Positions 27,069-35,561 of a stretch of 64,000 nt of DNA are shown here, in pieces (position 1 is the stretch's first letter; each line of letters begins with the position of its first letter). The notes beneath the pieces were generated by a model, which ran no database searches, had not been told where the DNA came from, and saw only the letters and a program-made list of their open reading frames with translations. The DNA is from Vibrio hepatarius. Lineage in GTDB: Bacteria > Pseudomonadota > Gammaproteobacteria > Enterobacterales > Vibrionaceae. The position numbers were made by a program, and so were the translations under genes. Location: contig NZ_JAATOO010000009.1 in NCBI RefSeq assembly GCF_011806575.1, forward strand, positions 124,001 through 188,000. Direction: 5' to 3'.

Positions 27069-27437
27069 ATGTCGTCCGTTTCGATTACTATTGTTGATGA
27101 CTCCAAAATGTCGAGGAAAGCGGTTATACGTGCACTTCCTCCGGAGTTAAGCGACAACGTACATGAAGCTGCTAATGGATTAGAAGCGTTGGAAAAGTTT
27201 CGTGAAGGCAAAGCTGATGTGATGTTTTTGGATTTAACCATGCCAGAGATGGATGGGTTTGAAGTCCTTTCTGAGTTGAAAAAACAGGCTGCAAGAAACT
27301 TTGTTTTCGTCATTAGTGCTGATATCCAGCCAGCATCACAACAAAAAGTTATGGAGCTTGGTGCTGTTTCGTTTCTAAAAAAACCGTTAGACGCAACCTC
27401 ATTGCGTCAGGTGTTACATGAGGTAGGCCTGATATGA
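27069..27437 (+). CDS. CheY-like single-domain response regulator
   Basis: 122 residues, receiver domain only: D10-D11, phosphoacceptor D55 (MFLDLTMPEMDG), S in VISAD and K in FLKKPLD. It overlaps the CheC-like gene by 4 bp (ATGA), so the two are coupled. Likely the diffusible relay output of the neighbouring kinase. It is not necessarily a flagellar-switch CheY, since no CheA or receptor genes are nearby. Confidence 0.92.
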   Translation: MSSVSITIVDDSKMSRKAVIRALPPELSDNVHEAANGLEALEKFREGKADVMFLDLTMPEMDGFEVLSELKKQAARNFVFVISADIQPASQQKVMELGAVSFLKKPLDATSLRQVLHEVGLI

Positions 27438-28018
27438 ATCAAATACTCAGTGCTGACCATGAAGACTCTCTCAAAGAGTTACTCAATATTTCAATGGGAC
27501 AAGCGGCATGTAAGCTTGCCATGTTATCTAATCATCCTGTGACCTTAACTGTTCCCAGTATCGATCTTGCATCGCCTGAAAGACTGATGGAAATGTTTGG
27601 TGATCTTGATGAGTACTACTTCACGCGCCAACCCTTCTTTGGACAGATGGCAGGGGAAGTGATAACCCAGTTGACCAAACAAGGTGGGAGAACTCTCGCA
27701 GGTGAGTTGCTTGATCTTGACGATGAAAACGCGATTGATAGCCAAACATTTAAAGACTGTCTATTGGAAATCTCGAACATTCTGTCGGGGGCAAGCTTGA
27801 GGGGATTATGTGAGCAAATTCAGCTAGCGACGAGAACGCAGCCTCCCGTCATGTATTCGCCGGCGCGCCAACCGATACCCAAGAACAAATGGAAGCAAGC
27901 ACTTGTACTGCACGTGTCGTTTCTCGTTGAGTCCGTAAGTTTTGAAACCAAGACCATTATTTGCTTTTCAGAAGATGGATTTAATGTCGTGGTGAAGCGG
28001 TTGGATGAATGGCTCTAG
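27434..28018 (+). CDS. CheC-like receiver phosphatase
   Basis: 194 residues. Both CheC phosphatase signatures are intact: D-x3-E-x2-N at residues 11-18 (DSLKELLN, E15 and N18) and again in DCLLEISNILSG (E112 and N115). CheC removes phosphate from CheY-P. Here the partner is most likely the coupled receiver gene directly upstream. Two functional sites suggest strong phosphatase activity. CheX is a related alternative, but the two-motif layout fits CheC. Confidence 0.87.
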   Translation: MNQILSADHEDSLKELLNISMGQAACKLAMLSNHPVTLTVPSIDLASPERLMEMFGDLDEYYFTRQPFFGQMAGEVITQLTKQGGRTLAGELLDLDDENAIDSQTFKDCLLEISNILSGASLRGLCEQIQLATRTQPPVMYSPARQPIPKNKWKQALVLHVSFLVESVSFETKTIICFSEDGFNVVVKRLDEWL

Positions 28019-28030
28019 GAAGGAGAGATT

Positions 28031-29341
28031 ATGAAAGCAAAGTTAGCACTCTCGGATTTGCTGAATCAACTATCTGTGGCCATATGTATCGTCCGTAAAG
28101 ACTACACTATTGCAATGGCGAATGCCTATTTTCAGACTCGTTCTGGATTAGCGAAAGAAGATATAGTTGGTAAAAATGTCCTGACAGTGTTCCCTGATGG
28201 CGCGTCTGTATTGAAGAGAAAGATTGATACTGCTTTTGTAATCGAATCGCCCAGCTTTTCTTCGTGGGAGCAAGCGCCTCACGTACTGCCATTTCAGTCT
28301 TCGCGCCAAGTCTCGGGGCAAGAAGATGTGATGTTCCAGAACTTAGAGTTTATTCCTATCCACACTCAGGACGGTTCACTCGACCACGTGTGCATTTGTG
28401 TTTATGACCTGACGACTCAGGCGTGTCAGCAAAATGACCTGACGACATTGTCACGTCGTCTTCGTCGTGAGCAGAATGAACTGAAAAAAACACTGATCAA
28501 CTTGAAAAAGGCTCAGAGCCAATTACTACAATCCGAAAAAATGGCCTCTATTGGCCAATTATCGGCGGGTATTGCGCATGAGATTAACAACCCATTGGGT
28601 TTTATCACGTCGAATATTCAGACGTTAGATGACTACTTTCGCAAGATTACGGAAGTGGTGAAATCGTTAGAGCAAGTGATTGATGATACGGACGACGAAG
28701 CGCTGGTTGCCAAGAAGCGTACGTTGATGGAGCAGTCACAATTAGCTTATGTGCTGGAAGACGTCACGGACTTGATTTCAGAGTCACTTGAAGGTTCTTC
28801 ACGCGTGATGGCAATCGTGAAAAACCTCAAAGAGTTTTCGCATGCTGATGATTCAGAATGGGCTTACAGCGACTTATGCCAAGGATTAGATTCAACGCTA
28901 CGTATCATTAACAATGAAATTAAATATACGGCAACAGTTGAGCTGGAATATGACGACGACCTGCCGCTTGTCTATTGCCAACCTATGCAGCTCAATCAGG
29001 TCTTCCTTAACCTTCTGGTCAATGCGAGCCAAGCGATTAAGGAGAACGGTGTTATTCGAGTCAGCGTGCAATCAACTAACGACGACTATGTTCAAATTAA
29101 GATCCAAGACAACGGTACCGGTATCCCTGAAGAGAACTTAACCAATATATTCGAACCTTTTTTTACGACCAAGCCAGTTGGTCATGGGACTGGATTAGGA
29201 CTGTCGGTTTCCTATGGAATCATCAATGAGCACAAAGGCAAGATTGAGGTTGAGAGTGAAGTCGGAGTAGGAACGACGTTTACGATTACTCTCCCAGTCC
29301 ACAAAACGAACGAACAAGAAGCACAAGCGGTGGCTAAGTAA
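28031..29341 (+). CDS. Cytosolic PAS-domain histidine kinase
   Basis: 436 residues without membrane helices. PAS domain at about 8-130; a coiled coil (about 140-170); H-box with H183 (AGIAHEINNPLGF); and an HATPase domain ending in DNGTGIPEENLTNIFEPFF and GHGTGLGLSVSYG. Likely phosphorylates one or more of the three receivers in this cluster. It lies 12 bp behind the CheC-like gene. The PAS ligand is unknown; no cysteine/haem pattern stands out. Confidence 0.9.
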   Translation: MKAKLALSDLLNQLSVAICIVRKDYTIAMANAYFQTRSGLAKEDIVGKNVLTVFPDGASVLKRKIDTAFVIESPSFSSWEQAPHVLPFQSSRQVSGQEDVMFQNLEFIPIHTQDGSLDHVCICVYDLTTQACQQNDLTTLSRRLRREQNELKKTLINLKKAQSQLLQSEKMASIGQLSAGIAHEINNPLGFITSNIQTLDDYFRKITEVVKSLEQVIDDTDDEALVAKKRTLMEQSQLAYVLEDVTDLISESLEGSSRVMAIVKNLKEFSHADDSEWAYSDLCQGLDSTLRIINNEIKYTATVELEYDDDLPLVYCQPMQLNQVFLNLLVNASQAIKENGVIRVSVQSTNDDYVQIKIQDNGTGIPEENLTNIFEPFFTTKPVGHGTGLGLSVSYGIINEHKGKIEVESEVGVGTTFTITLPVHKTNEQEAQAVAK

Positions 29342-29458
29342 AAGCATGTTGATAAACCGTTGACGTTTAGTTGTGAAAATAACTAATTAAATCAGTCTTA
29401 TACCATTCATGGATGAAGGTAATGTATTTCTAACACACTGTGTTGCAGGAGCCGATAT

Positions 29459-30763
29459 ATGAACGACGACCTGAACTCTCCAGTAGAAAAATTGAAGCTG
29501 TTGCTACTGGACGATGAACCAGACATTTTGAAGTCTCTGACTCGGGTTCTGAGATATGACTACGATGTTGTGTCTTTTACTTGTGGGCACGAAGCACTGG
29601 ATCATTTAGCGGATAATGATGTGTCGATCATTATTTCGGATATGCGAATGCCTGAAATGGACGGCGCCGAGTTTCTGACCAAAGCGAAAGCGATAAGACC
29701 TGATTCTATCCGCTTTTTACTGACGGGTTACAGTGATATCGAATCAACGATCCGGGCGGTGAATGGAGGAGGTATTCAGACTTATCTCGCTAAGCCGTGG
29801 GACAATGAGAGCTTAAAGCAGACACTATCACAGGCATCAGAGTTGTTTCAGTTACGTTTGCAGAAACAGGCATTAACCGAAGAGCTGCAACAAAAGAACG
29901 AACAGCTGAGCGAGTGGAACAACGTATTAGAAGACAGAGTGAAACAGCGAACGGCTGCGTTGCAAGAGTCGAACAAAAAGCTGGAAGTCTTGTTGGCGAA
30001 TCGTACCCGCACATTTAAAGATATCCTCGCGGCTTTGTCTGCCATCATACAACATGCGACAGGGCAGCCGCATAAACAGAATGATCGTATTGCGGAGTAC
30101 ACAAAACTCATTGCAATCAGAATGGGGTTGTCAGAAGCACAAGTGACACAGTGTTATTTGAGCGCGCTTTTACACGAAATTGGGTTAATTGAACGCAGTG
30201 ATACTCACGACATGAGACACACTACTGCACGTTCTGATGGTACTCAAATTCGTTTGGCACCACCTGCGAATGCGGAAGTCGGTGCGATTATTATTGGCCA
30301 GATTAAACGCTTCGCGCCTTTGGTTGATATCATTCGTCACCAAGACGAAAACTTTGATGGTACCGGGAGTCCAGATCATTTAGCAGGCGATGCAATCCCA
30401 ATCGGTGCACGTATTATACGTGTTGTAAAGAACTACGAGTTTTTTGTTTCTAGCGAACAAAACTCTGGTCGTCTAAAACCAAGTAGTGCACGAGCTTTCC
30501 TGAGTCAGCACGCGGGCGGCTTATATGATCCTGATGTTGTTAAGCATTTTATCGACGTATTAAAGCATGACGTTGAACAGTCGAATGTTGATCTTTGCGT
30601 CGGGCTGGACGAGCTGAAAATCGGTGCGGTACTAAAGCAAGACGTTTATCATCCAAATGGTCAAATGATGCTATCAGCAGGGCAAAAAATCACTCCGGCA
30701 ATGTTGAGCCGATTAAAGCAAATTGAAGCTTCCGTATCGGTACCCATCGCTGTCTATATCTAG
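29459..30763 (+). CDS. Response regulator with REC and a degenerate HD-GYP domain
   Basis: 434 residues. REC with D61 (IISDMRMPEMDG) and K in LAKPW; a coiled coil (about 130-185); then an HD-GYP-like domain. The metal-ligand motifs are altered: LLHEIGLIE in place of HDIGK, RHQDENFDGTGSP in place of HHE...GYP, and VVKNYEFF in place of the usual VAD. Phosphodiesterase activity is therefore doubtful; a signalling or binding role is more likely. A 117-bp gap separates it from the kinase gene, and it has its own ribosome site (GCAGGAG). Confidence 0.85.
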   Translation: MNDDLNSPVEKLKLLLLDDEPDILKSLTRVLRYDYDVVSFTCGHEALDHLADNDVSIIISDMRMPEMDGAEFLTKAKAIRPDSIRFLLTGYSDIESTIRAVNGGGIQTYLAKPWDNESLKQTLSQASELFQLRLQKQALTEELQQKNEQLSEWNNVLEDRVKQRTAALQESNKKLEVLLANRTRTFKDILAALSAIIQHATGQPHKQNDRIAEYTKLIAIRMGLSEAQVTQCYLSALLHEIGLIERSDTHDMRHTTARSDGTQIRLAPPANAEVGAIIIGQIKRFAPLVDIIRHQDENFDGTGSPDHLAGDAIPIGARIIRVVKNYEFFVSSEQNSGRLKPSSARAFLSQHAGGLYDPDVVKHFIDVLKHDVEQSNVDLCVGLDELKIGAVLKQDVYHPNGQMMLSAGQKITPAMLSRLKQIEASVSVPIAVYI

Positions 30764-30792
30764 ATTCGACCTAGGTTAAATATAAAATAATT

Positions 30793-30834
30793 CTCCCCTT
30801 GGTTCTAATTGAAGTTAGGAAATACCAAGGGGAG
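30793..30834. terminator. Long hairpin between convergent signalling genes
   Basis: Eleven-bp stem CTCCCCTTGGT (30793-30803) with ACCAAGGGGAG (30824-30834); the 20-nt loop can itself form CTAA/TTAG pairs. On the minus strand it is followed by AATTATTTTATATTT, so it may end the minus-strand operon. The plus-side T-run is missing. Confidence 0.55.
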
Positions 30835-30922
30835 TGTGTCATTGAATAATGGGGTAATACTCATTTCTCACTCCAGCCCAACAGTATTCCCAACAGTATT
30901 CATAGATACAATACGTATCAGG

Positions 30923-32581
30923 CTAGGCATTGCTTGCAGTATCATTTGCGGTATTCGCCATAATAGATATTGGGAATGTTAGCAGCACCGAGGTACCTTC
31001 AGAGCCTCGGTTTTCGATATGCATAATGCCCTCATGGCTATGGACGATGTTATAGGCAAACGTGAGGCCCAATCCCATCCCTTGCCCAACCGGTAGTGTA
31101 GTGAAAAATGGATCATAAATACGTTTCAGGTTGTCATCAGAAATACCTTGGCCATTATCGGTTACCGAGACGATTAGATGGTGTTCGGTTTCCTCCGCTG
31201 AAATTTCGATCGTTCCTTGAGCTTCATCATCTTGACGTGCACACGCTTGTATTGAATTCTTAATTAACTCTGTGAACAGTTGGCGGAAATCGTCTTGGTG
31301 AATCAGTAGCGGAGGGAGTTGGGACAATGTCGCTGTCAGAGAAACCTGTACTTTTTCAGGGCGAGGGAGTGTACTTATGCATTCTGACAGAAGTTGATCG
31401 AGGAAGACTGGCTTACGCATCCCTTTTTCTTGGTTGATTTTGTTGGCGTATTGCTGCAGTGCGGTCACGATGTTGCGTACACGTTCAACGCTGATCATTG
31501 CGTCATTCAAACTGTCATTGAAGTCTTCATCGAGGTACTCAACGTAATGTTCTTGTTTCCAGCGCGCTAACTGTTCTTTATCCTCGTCAGTGATTTGTTT
31601 TTGGTGTAACTGCTCGCTTTGTGAAAGCCATTCTTGGTAGGTCGCTAAGTATTTTTGACACATTTGAAGGTTACTGTTTACAGACGCCACTGGATTGTTA
31701 ATCTCATGTGCAACGCCTGCTGCCATCGTACCGATTGACGCCATTTTTTCTGACTCAACCAGTTTTTTCTGCGTACGTTTCAGTCGCTCGTTTGTGGCGG
31801 TAAGTTGATTATTTGCATCAAGTAAAGCCTGTGTGCGCTTTTTCACTCGAGTTTCTAGAGTTTCATTAACTTGTTCGAGTTCTCGATAGTAACGCTCTGC
31901 TTTGCTTTCGGATAATTTGATTTGGTCGACCATGTTTTTGAATGCGCGCGATACGGTCGCCAGTTCATCTTTGCCTTGGTCACGTATGCTTATATCACGT
32001 CCACCAGCAGCAATCACATCTGCTGCATTGCGGAGTTCACTAAGGCGTTGAGTCAAATATGCCCCTAGGACGTATGAGAACAGGGCCACCAATGTCATCT
32101 CGCCAACAACAATGAAGGTGCTCCATTTTTTTGCATCATTGATTGCTGTGTTTAATGCAGACATATCATAACCCAGCCAGACAGAACCAAAGAGTATCCC
32201 TGATTCTTCGATGGGGCTTGAAACATCAAAAATACCATCGTTTACTTCACTGGAGTTTCGTTCAAGACGCGAAGGATCAAAATCATCGGGAAGCTCGCCC
32301 ACGCCAGAGAGAAGCTGTCCTGCATCTCCGAATACCGCGACATAGTCGATGCTGTCTTGGCTCACTAGCTCTTTTGTGAATGATTCAACCGTTGCAAGAT
32401 CGTACGACAGCACGGCATTCTTTACTGTAGATGCAAATAACGCTGAGGTTGAGTAAGCCCGTTGATCTAGACCGTCAAAGTTGGTGGTACGAAGGTAATT
32501 GAGTGTCAATGACAGCAATATTGCTAGCAATATTGCTTCAATCAGCGCGACGCCAAAAATGGTCTTTAATCTTAAAGACAT
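30923..32581 (-). CDS. Membrane sensor histidine kinase with HAMP domain
   Basis: 552 residues. TM1 about 8-30; a periplasmic sensor of about 120 residues; TM2 about 153-176; HAMP (about 177-230); a coiled coil; H-box with H292 (AAGVAHEINNPVAS); and HATPase with DNGQGISDDNLKRIYDPFF and GMGLGLTFAYN. It lies 9 bp downstream of a PhnD-like binding-protein gene in the same operon, so that protein may present a ligand to its sensor domain. No response regulator follows on this strand; the receivers lie in the convergent cluster. Confidence 0.9.
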   Translation of the reverse strand: MSLRLKTIFGVALIEAILLAILLSLTLNYLRTTNFDGLDQRAYSTSALFASTVKNAVLSYDLATVESFTKELVSQDSIDYVAVFGDAGQLLSGVGELPDDFDPSRLERNSSEVNDGIFDVSSPIEESGILFGSVWLGYDMSALNTAINDAKKWSTFIVVGEMTLVALFSYVLGAYLTQRLSELRNAADVIAAGGRDISIRDQGKDELATVSRAFKNMVDQIKLSESKAERYYRELEQVNETLETRVKKRTQALLDANNQLTATNERLKRTQKKLVESEKMASIGTMAAGVAHEINNPVASVNSNLQMCQKYLATYQEWLSQSEQLHQKQITDEDKEQLARWKQEHYVEYLDEDFNDSLNDAMISVERVRNIVTALQQYANKINQEKGMRKPVFLDQLLSECISTLPRPEKVQVSLTATLSQLPPLLIHQDDFRQLFTELIKNSIQACARQDDEAQGTIEISAEETEHHLIVSVTDNGQGISDDNLKRIYDPFFTTLPVGQGMGLGLTFAYNIVHSHEGIMHIENRGSEGTSVLLTFPISIMANTANDTASNA

Positions 32582-32590
32582 GACATATAC

Positions 32591-33406
32591 CTATTGCTCA
32601 AGAAGTTTATCGAGCAGGGTAATATTCAAAGCTCTTACGTCATCCCAATCCTCATTTTGAGCAGCCTCTATTCCTTTGAACTTAATACGAGCTAAGAGTG
32701 TTTGCCCGGCGTTAGTATCGTTGAGCGCGAGCATTGCGCTTGCTATTTTCTCACTGACCTCTTTTGGCAGATCAGGATGAGTTGCAAACGCGTGTGGAGT
32801 ATAACCAGGTGTACGCCAAAGTATTTTTAGGTCATCACGCACAGTGCCATCGGTGTTATTTAATGTACGTTCAATACCTCCACCGGCGGGAAACAGCCCT
32901 TTGACAACATTCAGATAAACGGAATCATGAGAAGAAACGTATTGAGGTGTGATGTTAATTCCCATCGCCTTGAGTGATGAGCGCGGAATAACACTGGCGG
33001 CAAAGGCGGCTGGGGAAGGGAATACCAGCGTTTCCCCATCAAGCTGTTTGAGGTCTGTGATATTGCTGTCTTTCTTCACGACAATAATACCGTGTATACG
33101 CTTGTCTTGTTGTTTTGCAAAAGCTTGGTAGCCAGGTTTTTGATGAAAAACGGTGTAGTGATAAGGGTTCATGTAAGCAATGTCATACTCACCATTCAAA
33201 ACACGCTGTTCAAACTCCGGGATATTTTTGGCTGTTCTAAACACGATTTTATAACCCGTGTCTTCAGACAGTTTTCCTAAAATTGGCCCCCAGTTTTTCG
33301 CTAGGGTAATGGCGGATTGTTGCGGAACAATGCCAAACGTTAATATCTTTTCTTGAGCGTGAACGGGAATACAAACGAATAATGCTAACAACCATAGTTT
33401 CTTCAT
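32591..33406 (-). CDS. Periplasmic PhnD-like binding protein without a transporter
   Basis: 271 residues with a signal peptide (MKKLWLLALFVCIPVHA, cleavage before QEK). It belongs to the phosphate/phosphite/phosphonate binding-protein group: FGIVPQQSAITLAKNWGPIL and the AYMNPYHYTVFHQKPGYQAFA segment are typical. No ABC permease or ATPase gene is near. Because it is co-transcribed with a histidine kinase, I infer a sensory co-receptor role. The ligand is unknown; phosphonates are only one option for this family. Confidence 0.85.
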   Translation of the reverse strand: MKKLWLLALFVCIPVHAQEKILTFGIVPQQSAITLAKNWGPILGKLSEDTGYKIVFRTAKNIPEFEQRVLNGEYDIAYMNPYHYTVFHQKPGYQAFAKQQDKRIHGIIVVKKDSNITDLKQLDGETLVFPSPAAFAASVIPRSSLKAMGINITPQYVSSHDSVYLNVVKGLFPAGGGIERTLNNTDGTVRDDLKILWRTPGYTPHAFATHPDLPKEVSEKIASAMLALNDTNAGQTLLARIKFKGIEAAQNEDWDDVRALNITLLDKLLEQ

Positions 33407-33876
33407 ACTTTAACCTTACCGCCTTCGTTGACAGATCTAATTAAAGCGTAGCCAATAGACTTTCATTTACGAGTTTTTTCCCCAATTTTCATGACTTTGA
33501 AAGCAAAAAGGTGAACTATTTGGCGTAAGCGCCATTCCCTTAGTGTGAATTTGTTTCTCTTACGCTTTTTACTGTGAAGGCTGTACGGTTTTGGAAATAA
33601 CTTCATATGTCAGATTGTTTCGCTATATCTCCAAAGCACGAAAAACTCCGTGTGCATGTCATTTCTTATGTTGTCGTTCAATAGATACAAAATGAAAGAC
33701 TACTCTCTCTATCTTGACCACGTAAAAGTCACTGGCTAATTGCAGACTTTGTCGAACACAAACTCAAATGAGCTAGAAGGGTTGAGCCCTTTAGCCTCCG
33801 GTTCAGCAACTGGCCTAATTGATGTGCTTGATGGAATGGGGTTGAAAGTCTAGAAAAGCATCTAATAGGATGATTT

Positions 33877-33892
33877 TTGGAAACGTTTTCAC
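33877..33892. promoter_or_regulatory. Distal GalR-type operator of the gal operon
   Basis: TTGGAAACGTTTTCAC matches the GalR/GalS consensus GTGNAANCGNTTNCAC at all but the first base. It is 391 bp (centre to centre) upstream of the second operator. Confidence 0.65.
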
Positions 33893-34267
33893 TCGGTCTA
33901 TTTACATTGTGAGTGAAAAGCCTTGGCGAGTAGATAACCTAAATGTTGGTGAGGTGTGGTACGTGGAAATTAGAGTGAAAGTAGGTAAATTCATACGCTA
34001 ATAGAGCTACGCACACAAACGTCTACTTCTGTTATGACGTCTTTTAATGCTTTTATCTACCACATTTTATAGGGGTAGTTCACGAGTTAGTGAGCAATCA
34101 AGAATATCAGCATCGTAAACAGCAACTTAATCAGGCACAAACTTTTAATAAAACAGTGTGTGTTGTGGCTAAGTCCCGTTACATCAGAAAATGCTCTATG
34201 GATATAAGATTTGTTTTGCCAGATTTAACCAAATTTCAATCTCTGGGTAAGTGTTGAATGAAAATTT

Positions 34268-34283
34268 GTGGAAACGTTTACAC
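34268..34283. promoter_or_regulatory. Proximal GalR operator of the gal operon
   Basis: GTGGAAACGTTTACAC is a perfect match to the GalR/GalS consensus GTGNAANCGNTTNCAC and lies 155 bp upstream of the galE start. The GalR/GalS-type repressor encoded at 42813-43811 is the probable binder. Confidence 0.8.
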
Positions 34284-34437
34284 AACTTGAGGTTGATCAC
34301 GGATCTGGATCGGTTTTGATTGCTAGACTTTTAGCCAGTTAAGAAATGGGCGTACTTATCCGGCGTTAGCAAGGCAAACTTCTATTAGCGCCAGAGCACG
34401 ATTTCCGGCATCAAGCAGCAACAATGGAGAAGCAAAA

Positions 34438-35457
34438 GTGAAAGTTCTTGTCACAGGCGGTATGGGCTACATCGGTAGTCACACATGCGTTCAGATGATT
34501 GAAGCGGGGATGGAACCTATCATCGTCGACAACTTGTGCAACGCCAAAATGGAAGTGCTGAGCCGTATAGAAGCGCTAACAGGAAAGCAACCAGAGTTCT
34601 ATCTGGGTGATATTCGAGATGAAGCCTTTTTAGATTCGGTCTTCGCTAAACACGAAATCCAGGCCGTGATTCACTTTGCGGGCTTAAAGGCGGTGGGTGA
34701 ATCGGTGGCCAAGCCGCTGGAATACTACGACAACAATGTGAATGGTTCATTGGTGTTAGCACGCAGCATGCGTAAAGCCGGAGTGAAAAGCATCGTATTC
34801 AGCTCTTCAGCAACCGTCTACGGCGATCCAGAGATCGTGCCGATTACAGAAGATTCACCAACAGGCGCAACCACCAACCCATATGGGCGCAGCAAATATA
34901 TGGTGGAAGAGTGTTTAAGCGATTTGTTCCATGCTGAGAATGATTGGAGCATCACATTACTGCGCTACTTTAACCCTGTCGGTGCGCATCCATCAGGCAC
35001 CATGGGTGAAGACCCGCAAGGGATCCCAAACAACTTAATGCCGTTCATTGCTCAGGTAGCGGTTGGCCGCCGAGAAAAACTGTCGGTGTTCGGCAACGAC
35101 TACTCAACGCCGGATGGAACCGGCGTACGTGATTATATTCACGTGATGGACTTAGCCGATGGTCATATCGCCGCACTTAAATCGGTAGGCGAAAAAGCAG
35201 GACTGCATATTTACAACTTAGGAACTGGCAAGGGCTCAAGTGTGTTGGAAATGGTTGATGCATTTGCTGCGGCTTGCGGCAAACCTGTCCCATACGAGCT
35301 GTGCCCGCGTCGCCCTGGGGATATTGCAGAATGCTGGGCGAGCACAGCAAAAGCCGAGCGAGACTTAGGTTGGAAAGCGACACGCAGTGTTGCAGAAATG
35401 ACCACGGATACTTGGAACTGGCAGTCCAATAACCCGCAAGGCTATAGCGCTGAGTAA
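34438..35457 (+). CDS. galE: UDP-glucose 4-epimerase
   Basis: 339 residues. Interconverts UDP-galactose and UDP-glucose with bound NAD. The GGMGYIGSH nucleotide loop is at residues 7-15, and the catalytic Y149 and K153 (NPYGRSKYM) are at their usual positions. The start is GTG, preceded by GGAGAA, with no nearby ATG that fits better. First gene of galE-galT-galK-galM; a 104-bp gap with a hairpin separates it from galT. Confidence 0.96.
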   Translation: MKVLVTGGMGYIGSHTCVQMIEAGMEPIIVDNLCNAKMEVLSRIEALTGKQPEFYLGDIRDEAFLDSVFAKHEIQAVIHFAGLKAVGESVAKPLEYYDNNVNGSLVLARSMRKAGVKSIVFSSSATVYGDPEIVPITEDSPTGATTNPYGRSKYMVEECLSDLFHAENDWSITLLRYFNPVGAHPSGTMGEDPQGIPNNLMPFIAQVAVGRREKLSVFGNDYSTPDGTGVRDYIHVMDLADGHIAALKSVGEKAGLHIYNLGTGKGSSVLEMVDAFAAACGKPVPYELCPRRPGDIAECWASTAKAERDLGWKATRSVAEMTTDTWNWQSNNPQGYSAE

Positions 35458-35492
35458 TTGGTGACTAAGTCAATAAGGCGACTGCATTATTC

Positions 35493-35524
35493 ACTGCGTT
35501 TCTGAACTAACGGAGAAACGCAGT
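35493..35524 (+). promoter_or_regulatory. Intercistronic hairpin between galE and galT
   Basis: Perfect 11-bp stem ACTGCGTTTCT (35493-35503) and AGAAACGCAGT (35514-35524) with a 10-nt loop, followed by TTTGAAG. The T-run is too short for full termination. It may stabilise an upstream RNA end or reduce read-through into galTKM. Confidence 0.5.
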
Positions 35525-35561
35525 TTGAAGATTGAAAAATTTTTAGAGTTGAGTAAGTAAG

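Larger units (their letters stand above)
33407..34437. other. Gene-free kilobase upstream of galE
   Basis: The left end holds the promoter of the binding-protein/kinase operon. The rest has no convincing gene. Two GalR-type operators lie at 33877-33892 and 34268-34283. A 55-codon GTG-started reading frame at 34090-34257 has no recognisable family. A long untranslated leader, an upstream promoter with DNA looping, or a small RNA would each explain the space. Confidence 0.5.

Noticed and set aside
34090..34257. 55-codon reading frame with a GTG start in the space before galE
   Set aside because: No clear ribosome site, no recognisable family and no sign of codon bias. Mentioned only as part of the gene-free region.
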